64,000 nucleotides of DNA from Streptomyces sp. NBC_01803. Its GTDB lineage: Bacteria > Actinomycetota > Actinomycetes > Streptomycetales > Streptomycetaceae. A program made the translations under genes and the position numbers. The notes under the pieces were generated by a model. It saw nothing but the letters and a program-made list of their open reading frames with translations. It made no database searches and was not told where the DNA came from. Of this stretch, positions 26,027 through 34,123 are shown one piece after another (within the stretch, counting starts at the first letter, position 1; the number at the start of each line of letters is the position of its first letter). The stretch is from assembly GCF_035917415.1 (NCBI RefSeq), contig NZ_CP109073.1:496001-560000 (forward strand), in the 5' to 3' direction.

Positions 26027-26042
26027 CTGTAAACGTTTCCAG
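26027..26042. promoter_or_regulatory. LacI-type operator
   Basis: CTGTAAACGTTTCCAG is a 16-bp near-palindrome (14 of 16 positions symmetric) with the central AACGTT typical of LacI/CcpA-family sites. It lies 35 bp before the LacI start and just after the predicted transcription start. Confidence 0.8.
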
Positions 26043-26060
26043 TCGCCGGGACGTTCCCAG

Positions 26061-26089
26061 ATGTTGCGCCCGTGTTTCTCTTCCGTCAA
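26061..26089 (-). promoter_or_regulatory. Promoter of the LacI/glycohydrolase operon
   Basis: On the minus strand TTGACG (26089-26084), a 17-bp spacer, then CAACAT (26066-26061). Predicted initiation near 26054 places the palindrome at about +12 to +27. Confidence 0.5.
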
Positions 26090-26115
26090 GGGGGTGGGGT
26101 GGGATCCGGCCGCGT

Positions 26116-26619
26116 TCAGCGGGGGGCTGCGAGGCGGTGCAACTCCACAGTGAGTGACCGGACTTCGGAGATCACGATGGTCATGTACGTGTGGTGCGGC
26201 TGGCGGCGCCGGTCGGTGGGCGAGCCCGGGTTCAGCAGCCGGAGTCCGCCGGGGGCGGTGGTGTCCCACGGGATGTGACTGTGGCCGAAGACCAGCACGT
26301 CGAGATCGGGGAACCGCCGGGCGCACCGGCGTTCGCGCCCCTGGGCCGGCCCGGTCTCGTGCACCACGCCGAACCGCAGCCCGCCCAGCTCCGCGCGGGC
26401 CACCTCGGGCAGCCGGGCGCGCAGCGCGGGGCCGTCGTTGTTGCCGTACACGCCGATCAGCCGCCGCGAGCGCTCCTGGAGCAGGTCCAGCGTGGCGACA
26501 TCCACCCAGTCCCCGGCGTGGACGACCACGTCGGCGTCCGCGACCCGCGCCAGCAGCTCCGCCGGGAGGCTCTGGGCGCGCTTGGGCAGGTGGGTGTCGG
26601 ACAGGAGCAGCAGACGCAC
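26116..26619 (-). CDS. Calcineurin-like metallophosphoesterase (YfcE/MJ0936 type)
   Basis: A 167-aa protein with all the metal ligands of the small phosphodiesterase family: D8 and H10 (LLSDTH), D37 (HAGDW), N60 (YGNND), H87 (VVHETG) and H113/H115 (FGHSH). The length is typical of one-domain YfcE-like enzymes, which hydrolyse phosphodiesters with Mn2+ or other divalent metals. The physiological substrate is unknown. It reads away from the LacI operon promoter region, and its own 5' side abuts a strong hairpin ending the DUF6081-like gene. Confidence 0.9.
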   Translation of the reverse strand: MRLLLLSDTHLPKRAQSLPAELLARVADADVVVHAGDWVDVATLDLLQERSRRLIGVYGNNDGPALRARLPEVARAELGGLRFGVVHETGPAQGRERRCARRFPDLDVLVFGHSHIPWDTTAPGGLRLLNPGSPTDRRRQPHHTYMTIVISEVRSLTVELHRLAAPR

Positions 26620-26656
26620 CCGGCGACCGTACCGCCGCGCGGGCGCCCCCGGCGGC

Positions 26657-26688
26657 GGGGCCGCCCGGCCGGTGTGCCGGGCGGCCCC
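26657..26688. terminator. Strong hairpin terminator
   Basis: A perfect 13-bp stem, GGGGCCGCCCGGC - CGGTGT - GCCGGGCGGCCCC, lies directly after the secreted-protein gene (stop at 26705, minus strand) and before the phosphoesterase start. It should end transcription of the former. Confidence 0.8.
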
Positions 26689-26704
26689 GCGGCCTCGGGC
26701 GGGC

Positions 26705-27793
26705 TCAGCGCCGGAGCACCACCTGGGTCCAGGCCACGTTCATCTCCGCGCCCTGGCCCCAGAGCCGGCTCTCCGGCAGGCTCGCCGGGTCCTCGAACGC
26801 CTGCGGGGTGGGCGCCCCGCGCCGGGGGTCGAAGTAGAAGTCGGGGGTGTTCTCCAGCCGCACCAGGCCGTCACCGCCGCGGGAGCCGGGAAGCGCGCCG
26901 TCCAGGATGGTGGCCAGCGCGAGTCCGCAGGTCACCTGGTTCAGCGTCAGCCGCTCCTCGGCACCGCCGTGGTCGAGCATCAGGAAACGGCGGTCGAAGG
27001 CGCGGGTGCCGATCCGGTCGGTCTGGAGCTTCTGGCGGCCGTCCACGAACCAGGTGACGCGCCGGCCGCCCTGGTCGTAGCGGATCTCCAGGTCGTGCGC
27101 GCGGCCCGGGGTGCGGTCGGCGACCGGGACGGCGTAGGTGTAGGAGGCGTACGTGGCGCCGGGGCTCGGCAGCCGCTCGTACATGGCGTAGATGGTCGAG
27201 TTGGTCACCCAGAAGTCGGCGATGGCGTTGCTCTGCACGTCGCCGCTGACCATGCCGACGGAGGCGAGCCGCAGGTCGGACTCCGGGTCGGTGACGGCGT
27301 CGCCGAACGGGTGGTTCTCGGTGCCGAACGTCTCGCCGGACAGGCGGTGTTCGCAGCTTATGGAGCCTGTGTCCGGTATGTCGAACCCGAGTTGGCCCGT
27401 GCTGGTGAACCGCTGCGGGAACGCCAGCCACTTCATGTGGTCCAGCGAACTGCCGTCCGCCTGCTGCTCGTACGTCCGGGCGAACGCCGGGTCACCCGTG
27501 GCCGGATTCGTACCGGCGGGCGCCACGTTCAGCACGCCTCCCGACGTGGTCGGCACGGCGTCGCCGGCCGGCCACTGCTCGTCCCCCGTCACCAGCCAGT
27601 TGCCGCCCTGGCCGGTGAGGAAGCCGTTGTCGTAGTCGTCCCGGAACAGCACCTGCTTGAGGCCCGACGTCTCCTCCTTCGCGCCCGGCGCGGCCGATCC
27701 GGCGGTGGCGGCGGCCGGCGCCAGCGCGGTGGCGACGAGCCCCAGGGCGGCAGCACCCAGGGCGAGTTGGGATCTCTTCATCCCGATGGACAT
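26705..27793 (-). CDS. Secreted protein, DUF6081-like
   Basis: A 362-aa protein with an N-terminal signal peptide (MKRSQLALGAAALGLVATAL, then APAAATAGSA). The rest is a beta-rich domain with Trp and Gly-rich strands (FRDDYDNGF, GGNWLV, HDLEIRYDQGGRRVTWFVDG), resembling concanavalin-like extracellular folds. I recall this family as DUF6081 from Streptomyces but cannot confirm it here. The start is the ATG at 27793, 8 bp after GGAG; a second ATG four codons later is possible. It is followed by a strong terminator and stands alone. The function is unknown. Confidence 0.8.
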   Translation of the reverse strand: MSIGMKRSQLALGAAALGLVATALAPAAATAGSAAPGAKEETSGLKQVLFRDDYDNGFLTGQGGNWLVTGDEQWPAGDAVPTTSGGVLNVAPAGTNPATGDPAFARTYEQQADGSSLDHMKWLAFPQRFTSTGQLGFDIPDTGSISCEHRLSGETFGTENHPFGDAVTDPESDLRLASVGMVSGDVQSNAIADFWVTNSTIYAMYERLPSPGATYASYTYAVPVADRTPGRAHDLEIRYDQGGRRVTWFVDGRQKLQTDRIGTRAFDRRFLMLDHGGAEERLTLNQVTCGLALATILDGALPGSRGGDGLVRLENTPDFYFDPRRGAPTPQAFEDPASLPESRLWGQGAEMNVAWTQVVLRR

Positions 27794-27874
27794 ATGTGGT
27801 CTCCGTTGTCCTACTGTGTTTCCCCGTGCCCCTGTTGGCCAGGGGTTCCGCGACGGGGACACAGCTCGGACAAC

Positions 27875-27898
27875 ACCGCCCGAACACGCTCGGGCGGT
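27875..27898. terminator. Terminator of the RiPP operon
   Basis: ACCGCCCGA - 6 nt - TCGGGCGGT, a perfect 9-bp stem 46 bp downstream (minus strand) of the last RiPP-locus gene stop at 27945. Confidence 0.7.
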
Positions 27899-27944
27899 GG
27901 TCAACTCCCCGTCATCCACGGAGAGTACACGCGGGCCGGAGGCT

Positions 27945-28631
27945 TCAGATCAGCATGGCCGACTGCGCCCACCTGCGATTGGAGTAGGGCAGCCAGCACA
28001 CCCAGTCCCCGATCCGGTGCACCAGCCGTTCCGCCTCGAAAGCGGCCAGGACCGGCGCGGGCACGGCGTCCGCCGTCGCGCCCGGGACGAGCGTGTCGAT
28101 GGCCCGCAGGTAGGCGTCGTCGGTGACGGTGAACCGGCGCAGGTCGCCCCAGCGGCGGTCCCGGAGCTGGAAGAAGCCGGGGCCGCGGCGCCACAGGCAC
28201 TTGCCGACGAAGTGCCCATCGCGCCACCGCTTCAGGACCTCCTCGCCGTCCGGGAGCCCGACGAGGACGGCGGGTGGCTGGAGGTGGCTGAACAGCGTCC
28301 ACTCCGGCTCGCCGGCGGCCGGGAGCGTGAGCCGCCACTGCGTGAAGACCGCCTGGGCCGTCAGGTCCCGGATCAGGCTCAGCAGGTAGACCGTGCGGGC
28401 CGCGTCGGCGGGGTCGGCCAGGTCGATCCGGCCGGGGATCTCGACGCGCCGGGCGCCCAGCTCCCACAGCCGGTCGACGGCACTGGCCGGCGGGCCGCTC
28501 ACCTCCACCTCCCCCAGGTACATGTCGGGGACGTCGAGGGTGTGGGCGTCGTAGTCGCGCCAGGCCCGCAGGGTCAGGGGTGACGCGGCGGCGGTGACGG
28601 CGGGCGCGGGGGCGTACGGCAGGCTGTTCAC
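27945..28631 (-). CDS. Partner protein of the radical SAM RiPP maturase (DUF5825-like)
   Basis: A 228-aa soluble protein without signal peptide or membrane segment. Visible stretches are RAWRDYDAHTLDVPDMYLG near the start, LYLLSLIRDL-like helices and FFQLRDRRWGDLRRFTV. I recall proteins of this type (DUF5825) beside TIGR03975-type radical SAM C-methyltransferases in actinomycetes. It lies 57 bp after the maturase stop, so co-transcription is likely, and the gene ends at a clear hairpin. The role is unknown; a chaperone, peptide-binding or accessory modification role is inferred from synteny only. Confidence 0.8.
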   Translation of the reverse strand: MNSLPYAPAPAVTAAASPLTLRAWRDYDAHTLDVPDMYLGEVEVSGPPASAVDRLWELGARRVEIPGRIDLADPADAARTVYLLSLIRDLTAQAVFTQWRLTLPAAGEPEWTLFSHLQPPAVLVGLPDGEEVLKRWRDGHFVGKCLWRRGPGFFQLRDRRWGDLRRFTVTDDAYLRAIDTLVPGATADAVPAPVLAAFEAERLVHRIGDWVCWLPYSNRRWAQSAMLI

Positions 28632-28688
28632 GGTCGCTCCTTCCGGGGTTCCGGGGTCGCGGCGGATGATCGGGGTGTGCCGGGCGGG

Positions 28689-30605
28689 TCAGGCCGGGGC
28701 GGGCGCCGGGGCGTCGACCGTGCCGCTGACCACGTTCCGCATGAAGCCCAGGCGCAGCATCTCGTCGTTGACGGCGGACGCGACGACGTGCACGTACTGA
28801 CCGCCGTCCGTGAAGAGCACGCCCAACTCGCACCAGCGCTCCAGCAGCGCGGGCACGGCGGCCCCGGCGTCCGCCCCCGGAAGCCGCTCGGTCAGCTTGC
28901 GGACCAGCGCGGCGGCCGAACGGGGCTGGGCGAGCAGCCGGAACGCGGCCACCTCCAGCGGGTCGTCCACGACCAGCCGCGTCCAGTCGAAGAGGCGGCG
29001 GCGGTTGAGCAGCACCACACGGTCGCCCAGGTCGTGCTGCACGAGGCGGCTGGTCGGATAGGCGTCCATCCAGGCGCGCAGCGCCTCGTTGAGCCGCTTC
29101 GCGGTGGCCTTGCCCACGCCGCGCGGCGGGGCGGCGAAGATGTAGGCCAGGTCGTACAGTTCCTCGCCCGGCAGGTCGTACGTCAGCCAGTACGGCTTGT
29201 CCGCTCGCAGCTCGGCGAAGCCCAGTTCGGGGCGGTTGAAGTAGGGGCTGAAGCGTTCGATGGCGATCCGTGCGGACTGGTCGGACGGCGGGTTGAGGTG
29301 TTCCAGGACCGGGAGTTGGGCGATCACCGGGTCGTAGTCACTGTCCCGCTCCTCGGGGAAGCCGTGCAGGTAGTTCCAGGAGATGGTCAGGCCGGCGCTC
29401 GCGCCGTCGCGCAGCATCCGCACGTTCTGGCAGCCGCTGACGCCCTTGTCCATCAGCCCGAGCACCCGGGTGTTGAGGCTCTCGATGCCCGGCTGGACGA
29501 ACACCAGCCCGGCGTCGGCGAGGAGTTGGAGCTGATCGCGGCGCATGTTGGCCTTGATCTCGACGTGCATCCGCAGGTCGTAGCCGGTCTCGACGAGGCG
29601 GGGCAGCAGCGTCGTGACGTACCCCATGTCGAGGATGTTGTCGACGATGTAGATGTCCAGCACCCGGTGTTCGCGGGCCATGCCGACGATCTCGTCGAAG
29701 AAGGCGTCCGGGGACTTGCTGCGGAACTGCATGAACGAGCCGTTGAGCCCGCAGAACGTGCAGTGGTGCTTCTCCCCCCACCAGCAGCCGCGCGCGCCCT
29801 CAACCACCAGCTTGGGTTCGACCATGGTCCGGGCGCGGGAGGCCGCGAGGCGGTCGAGGTAGCCGGAGTAGTCCGGGGCGAGGATCGCGGCGGGCGGCAG
29901 CGGGGCGGTGCTCATCGGGTTGGCGACGGAGCGCTCGCCCTCCCGCCGGCACAGGCCGGCGATCCCCGACAGGTCGGAGCCGTCGCGGATGCCGTTCAGC
30001 AGCTGGGGCAGGGCGACCTCGCCCTCGCCGCGCACGACGTAGTCGACGAAGGGGAAGTTGCGGTGGACGGCCGCGCCCTGCTCGCTGTCGCAGTTGGCGC
30101 CGCCCAGCACGGTGACGATCTCCGGCGCCAGCCGCTTGACGTGCTTGGCGAGGGCGAGGGCGGCGGTGTTCTGCTGGAAGGTGGAGGTGAGGCCGACGAC
30201 GTCCGGCTTGGCGGCCACCACCCGTTCGGCCAGCTCCTGGACGAACTCCCCGGCGGTCCGGTGCAGTTCGAGGGTGACGGCGAGCCGCTTCTCGTCCAGC
30301 AGCCGGGTCATCGACTCGGTGAACTCCGGCACCCGCCACTCGGGGTCGTCGTAAAGGGCGGAGGAGAACACCCAGTCGCCGCAGCCGAGGAAGTAGGAGG
30401 CCAGCGCGTAGTAACCGTAGTCGCGGGCGGTGAAGTCGGCGAACTCGGGCCGCCCGGTGAGCCAGTCGTAGTAGTCGAGATTGCCGTGCAGCACCTCCGC
30501 GTTCGCGCCGGGCGTCTTCTCGTTCACGCTGCGCTTGAGGATGCCCAGGGCCAGGGACGGGAGGTCGATCGGCGACCAGGGCATGTTGATCAGAAGCACG
30601 CGCAC
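28689..30605 (-). CDS. Cobalamin-binding radical SAM RiPP maturase (TIGR03975-like C-methyltransferase)
   Basis: A 638-aa protein. Residues about 80-220 form a B12-binding Rossmann domain (VVGLTSTFQQNTAALALAKH, VTVLGGANCD). The radical SAM cluster is C274-x7-C282-x2-C285 (GCWWGEKHHCTFCG), wider than the standard Cx3Cx2C, as in the RiPP-maturation family I know as TIGR03975. It continues with a TIM-barrel (YIVDNILDMGY, VQPGIESLN) and a C-terminal domain of about 200 residues. It should use S-adenosylmethionine and cobalamin to modify an unactivated carbon, probably by methylation. The gene is 110 bp downstream of a 41-aa precursor gene, with a hairpin between them. Confidence 0.9.
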   Translation of the reverse strand: MRVLLINMPWSPIDLPSLALGILKRSVNEKTPGANAEVLHGNLDYYDWLTGRPEFADFTARDYGYYALASYFLGCGDWVFSSALYDDPEWRVPEFTESMTRLLDEKRLAVTLELHRTAGEFVQELAERVVAAKPDVVGLTSTFQQNTAALALAKHVKRLAPEIVTVLGGANCDSEQGAAVHRNFPFVDYVVRGEGEVALPQLLNGIRDGSDLSGIAGLCRREGERSVANPMSTAPLPPAAILAPDYSGYLDRLAASRARTMVEPKLVVEGARGCWWGEKHHCTFCGLNGSFMQFRSKSPDAFFDEIVGMAREHRVLDIYIVDNILDMGYVTTLLPRLVETGYDLRMHVEIKANMRRDQLQLLADAGLVFVQPGIESLNTRVLGLMDKGVSGCQNVRMLRDGASAGLTISWNYLHGFPEERDSDYDPVIAQLPVLEHLNPPSDQSARIAIERFSPYFNRPELGFAELRADKPYWLTYDLPGEELYDLAYIFAAPPRGVGKATAKRLNEALRAWMDAYPTSRLVQHDLGDRVVLLNRRRLFDWTRLVVDDPLEVAAFRLLAQPRSAAALVRKLTERLPGADAGAAVPALLERWCELGVLFTDGGQYVHVVASAVNDEMLRLGFMRNVVSGTVDAPAPAPA

Positions 30606-30671
30606 GGCTGTTCCCTTCTGGTGTCCTGCTGGGGTCCGGCTCGGGTCCGGCTCGGGTTCCGGAGGCGGGGT

Positions 30672-30703
30672 CCGGCCCGGCTGCCCGTGGGCACCCGGGC
30701 CGG
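30672..30703. terminator. Attenuator-like hairpin between RiPP precursor and maturase
   Basis: CCGGCCCGG-c-TGCCC-gt-GGGCA-c-CCGGGCCGG, a 14-bp stem with one internal mismatch, sits 12 bp after the precursor stop. It probably lets the precursor be made in excess of the enzymes. Confidence 0.65.
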
Positions 30704-30715
30704 ACGTCGGGCGGA

Positions 30716-30841
30716 TCAGATCTCGGCGTCGTCGTCCTCGGGCGTGACGAACGGGATCACGATGCTGACCGTCACGGTCCAGTCGCCACGACCTTCCGCG
30801 TCGTCCTCCAGCGGGTTGTTCTGGATTACGTCCTTCTCCAT
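30716..30841 (-). CDS. RiPP precursor peptide, 41 aa
   Basis: A short gene with a strong ribosome site (GAGGAGGT, 8 bp before the ATG) that starts 5 bp after the S9 peptidase stop. The leader-like half is acidic and Asn/Asp-rich (MEKDVIQNNPLEDDAEGR). The C-terminal half is rich in beta-branched and hydrophobic residues (WTVTVSIVIPFVT), ending in an acidic PEDDDAEI. It lies directly before a cobalamin radical SAM enzyme of the RiPP-maturation type, so the Thr/Val/Ile run is the probable modified core. There is no Cys and almost no Ser, so a lanthipeptide or thiopeptide is excluded. The leader/core boundary cannot be fixed by eye. Confidence 0.82.
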   Translation of the reverse strand: MEKDVIQNNPLEDDAEGRGDWTVTVSIVIPFVTPEDDDAEI

Positions 30842-30846
30842 GGCCG

Positions 30847-32649
30847 TTACCTCCTCTCCGGGTCTCGGGGGCTGGGTCTCCGGGCCCGGGGGGAGCGCAG
30901 CTCCCGGGCCAGGAAGTAGAGGCTTCGCCGCAGCATCAGGACGTGGTCGGCCCCGTCGAGGCCGTCGTGTCCCGAGTCGAGCCACAGCTCCTCGCAGGGC
31001 GCGTCGGCCCGGCGGAGGGCGGCCAGGTAGCTGTGCACCTGGGCCGGCGGGCACTTGGGGTCCCGGGTGGCGGCCACCACGAGCAGCGGCGCGCGGACCC
31101 GGTCGGCGTAGCCGATCGGCGAGGAACGCGCGTAGCGCTCCGGCACCTCGTCGGGCGTGCCGCCGAACAGCCCGGCGTCCAGCGCCCGCAGGGCCGGGGT
31201 GCCCTGCGCGTACGCGGCGGCGTAGTCGGCGATCGGCTTGACCGCGACGCCGGCCCGCCACAGCTCCGGCTGGAGGCCGAGGGCGAGCAGCACCAGGTAG
31301 CCGCCCCAGGAGGTGCCCCACAGGCCGACCGCGCCGGGGCGGGCGATGCCCCGCGCCACGAGGTCCCGGCGCACGGCGGCCAGGTCGGCGGCCTGAGTGA
31401 GCCCGACGCCCTCGCCGTAGGCGGAGCGCCAGCGCGGGCCGTAGCCGGTGGAGCCGCGGTAGTTGACGCGGGCGACGGCCAGCCCGGAGGCGATCAGCGA
31501 GTGGACGGCCGGGTGGTAGGCGTCGCGGTCGTGGTGGGCGGGACCGCCGTGCACGAGGAAGACCACCGGGCCGGGCGCGGTCCGGCCGGGCGGCACGGCG
31601 AGCAGGGTGTGCACGGGACCGTCCGGGCCCGGGGTCCACAGATCGCTGGTGTCGGCGGTCAGCGGCGGCGGGCTGGGGGGCGGCGCCGGCAGCCGGGGGG
31701 CGGGGCCACCGACGGAGATCACCCGGGCGGGGGTGCGGGTGTCGGTCCAGAGGCAGTGGATGGCGCCGTCCGCGCGGGCGACCGCGTCCTGGACGGTGCC
31801 CTCGGGGACGGACAGCGGGGTGAGGGCGTGGCGCGCGAGGTCGGCCACGGCCAGTCGGCTGCGGCCGTGCCGCTCCTGGCGGATCAGCACGCGGCGGCCC
31901 TCGGGGAACCAGTGCGCGGTGATCTCGGTGTCGAAGTCGCACCAGGCGTGGCGGTGCGCCCCGCGCTCCGGGGTCCAGGTGACCAGGCGGTAACGGTCCC
32001 GGTGCTCCTCGACGAGCAGCAGTTCGGCGCCGGGCGCGCCGGGCGCGAACCCCAGCGCCCACACCCGACCGCGCTCCCCGGACAGCCGGGCGACGGTCTC
32101 CCCGTCAGCGGTGAGCACGGTGACGGCGTGCGGCGAACCGGCGGCCCGGGCCACGGCCACCAGGTCCCCGGCGGGCGACATCCCGGCCAGCGTGGCGTGG
32201 CCGCCGAAGGTGAGGGTGTGCTCCACGGGCGCGGCGCGGTGGCCCAGCCGCACGGTCAGCCCGTCGCCGTCACCGAGCCCGACGGCCACCCGGCCGTTGT
32301 CGGCCAGCACCAGTCCGGCGGGCCGGCCGGGCGGGATCTCCCCCGCGAAGGCGGGCGTGTCCGGCCCGCCCTCGAAGCCCTGCACCCGCCAGGCCCCGGT
32401 CCCGTCCGCCTCCTCCGCGAACCACCAGATGACGCCGTCCGGATCGATGGCACACCGCATGGTGCCCTGCGCCCGGTCGGTGACCTGCCGCGCCCGCCCG
32501 GCCCCGGCATGCCAGGCGAAGACCTCGCACCGCCCTCCGGCGTCCCCGGCGTAGACCATGAGATCGGGCGCGCGGCGGCAGGCGGCGGGCAGCACGGGCC
32601 GCGAGACGTAGGCGAGCGGGGCGGAGGGCCGCACGGCGGAGGAACTCAT
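30847..32649 (-). CDS. S9 family prolyl-oligopeptidase-type peptidase
   Basis: A 600-aa cytoplasmic-type serine peptidase. The N-terminal 330 residues form a beta-propeller (repeated MSPAGDLVAVARA-like blades). The C-terminal alpha/beta hydrolase has the nucleophile Ser447 in GTSWGG, the Asp in ATRDPKCPP (about 530) and the His in SGHDGLDGA (about 567). S9 enzymes cut short peptides, often after Pro or basic residues. It ends 5 bp before the precursor gene, so it belongs to the same transcript and is a good candidate for removing the leader or trimming the product. The start is the ATG at 32649. Confidence 0.9.
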   Translation of the reverse strand: MSSSAVRPSAPLAYVSRPVLPAACRRAPDLMVYAGDAGGRCEVFAWHAGAGRARQVTDRAQGTMRCAIDPDGVIWWFAEEADGTGAWRVQGFEGGPDTPAFAGEIPPGRPAGLVLADNGRVAVGLGDGDGLTVRLGHRAAPVEHTLTFGGHATLAGMSPAGDLVAVARAAGSPHAVTVLTADGETVARLSGERGRVWALGFAPGAPGAELLLVEEHRDRYRLVTWTPERGAHRHAWCDFDTEITAHWFPEGRRVLIRQERHGRSRLAVADLARHALTPLSVPEGTVQDAVARADGAIHCLWTDTRTPARVISVGGPAPRLPAPPPSPPPLTADTSDLWTPGPDGPVHTLLAVPPGRTAPGPVVFLVHGGPAHHDRDAYHPAVHSLIASGLAVARVNYRGSTGYGPRWRSAYGEGVGLTQAADLAAVRRDLVARGIARPGAVGLWGTSWGGYLVLLALGLQPELWRAGVAVKPIADYAAAYAQGTPALRALDAGLFGGTPDEVPERYARSSPIGYADRVRAPLLVVAATRDPKCPPAQVHSYLAALRRADAPCEELWLDSGHDGLDGADHVLMLRRSLYFLARELRSPRARRPSPRDPERR

Positions 32650-32732
32650 GGGACGGCTCCGTTCCGTGCGGCCGGGCGGAGACCGCGACCGGCCGTCACC
32701 GGGACCGACCCCGGCCCCGGCACCGGCCCGGG

Positions 32733-32848
32733 CGCCTGGTGACCGACCGGGGACGGTAAGCCCCACGGCCCGGCCGCCTGGTGACCGACCGCCTGGTGAC
32801 CGACCGGGGACGCTAAGCCCCACGGCCCGGCCGCCTGGTGACCGACCG
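32733..32848. repeat. Four copies of a 16-17-bp direct repeat before the S9/RiPP genes
   Basis: CGCCTGGTGACCGACC(G) begins at 32733, 32775, 32790 and 32832, in a partly duplicated block (57-bp period). It lies in the gap between the exporter stop and the peptidase start. Regular spacing (42, 15, 42) suggests either recent duplication or a multi-site binding element. Confidence 0.7.
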
Positions 32849-32878
32849 CGCCTGGCGGGAACGGGAAGCGGCTGGGCA

Positions 32879-34123
32879 TCACGTGGCTCCTTCCGCCGGG
32901 GTCCGGGAGGCGACCGGGGTCAGATGGCGGGCGACCGTCAGCGTCGCGTAGAGCGCGACCACGGCCATCACCCCGGCGCCGGTCAGGCCCAGCGCCGTCG
33001 TGCCGGACACGGCGACGAGGATGCCCGCCGCCAGCGGGGCGACGGTGGTGGCGGCGCCGGAGGCGGTGGCCAGGACGGTGCCGACCCGGGACTGGAACTC
33101 CGGCGGGGTCACCGCGATGGCGCGGGCGGAGAGCAGGACGGCGAGCGTGGGGGCCAGCAGCGACACCACGCCGAACAGCGCCCCGTAGACCCACGCCCGG
33201 GTGGCGAACGCCAGGCCGGCCGCGACGAGGACGACCGCCCAGGAGACCACTACGCACAGCCGGGCGGCCGGGACCCGCCGGGCCAGCCAGGGGGCGGGCA
33301 GGGCACCCGCGACCCCGGCGGCACCGGCGACGGCCAGGACCACGCCGATGGCCACCGTGCCCTCCCCGTGCCGTTCCAGGGAGAACACCGCCCCGAAGTA
33401 CAGCGCGGCGAGGACCGCGTTGAGGCCCGCCGTCCACCACAGCACCCCGCGCAGCAGCGGCTGGCGCCAAGTGAAGCGCAACCCCTCGCGCAGGTCGGCG
33501 GCGAAGGCACCGGCGCCGCCGCTCGGGGCCGGCGCCAGATCGGTCCGCATCGCGCGCACGCACCAGGCCGTGACCAGGTAGGAGACGGCGTCCGCCAGGA
33601 ACGGCAGCCAGCGGGCGGCGGTGAAGAGCGCGCCGCCGAGCACCGGTCCGGCGACGGCGGCGCCCTGCGAGCCGGCCTGGAGGCGGGAGACGGCGTGCGG
33701 GTAGTCGGCCGGGGCGACGAGGGCGGCGACGCAGCCGCGCGCGGCGGCGGCATAGCAGGAGGTGGCGATCCGTTCGGCCACCACGGCGGCCAGCAGATAT
33801 CCGACGGGCAGCCGGCCGGTGGCGGCCAGCGCGGCGATGGAGCCCATGGCGCCAGCGGCGGCCAGCGCGGACCACCACATGACCGCGCGCCGCGCGCCCC
33901 GGTCGGCCAGCACGGCGGCGAAGGGCGCGGCGAGCAGCCCGGCGACCAGGGACGCCGAGACGACGGCTCCGGCGAGCGCGGCGGAGCGGCCGGTCGCGAG
34001 GAGGAAGAGCGGGAGGACGACGCCCGAGGTCTGGCTGCCGAGCGTGTCGGTGGTCGTCGCGGCCCAGTAGAGCCGGTAGTCGCGCCGTGCGGTGTCGCGC
34101 CGTGCCAGCTCCGGGTGGGCCAT
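32879..34123 (-). CDS. MFS exporter (EntS/MFS_3-like)
   Basis: A 414-aa membrane protein with about 12 hydrophobic segments, and an MFS loop (ADRGARRAVMWW) after the second or third helix. It resembles MFS_3 exporters of siderophores and peptides. The ATG at 34123 follows GAGGTG; longer starts to 34222 lack support. It is the first gene of the minus-strand RiPP locus, so export of the mature peptide or self-protection is likely. Confidence 0.88.
   Translation of the reverse strand: MAHPELARRDTARRDYRLYWAATTTDTLGSQTSGVVLPLFLLATGRSAALAGAVVSASLVAGLLAAPFAAVLADRGARRAVMWWSALAAAGAMGSIAALAATGRLPVGYLLAAVVAERIATSCYAAAARGCVAALVAPADYPHAVSRLQAGSQGAAVAGPVLGGALFTAARWLPFLADAVSYLVTAWCVRAMRTDLAPAPSGGAGAFAADLREGLRFTWRQPLLRGVLWWTAGLNAVLAALYFGAVFSLERHGEGTVAIGVVLAVAGAAGVAGALPAPWLARRVPAARLCVVVSWAVVLVAAGLAFATRAWVYGALFGVVSLLAPTLAVLLSARAIAVTPPEFQSRVGTVLATASGAATTVAPLAAGILVAVSGTTALGLTGAGVMAVVALYATLTVARHLTPVASRTPAEGAT

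Noticed and set aside
28677..31241. Plus-strand open frame of 854 codons
   Set aside because: Antisense of the radical SAM gene, precursor and peptidase; Val/Gly/His-rich without motifs.
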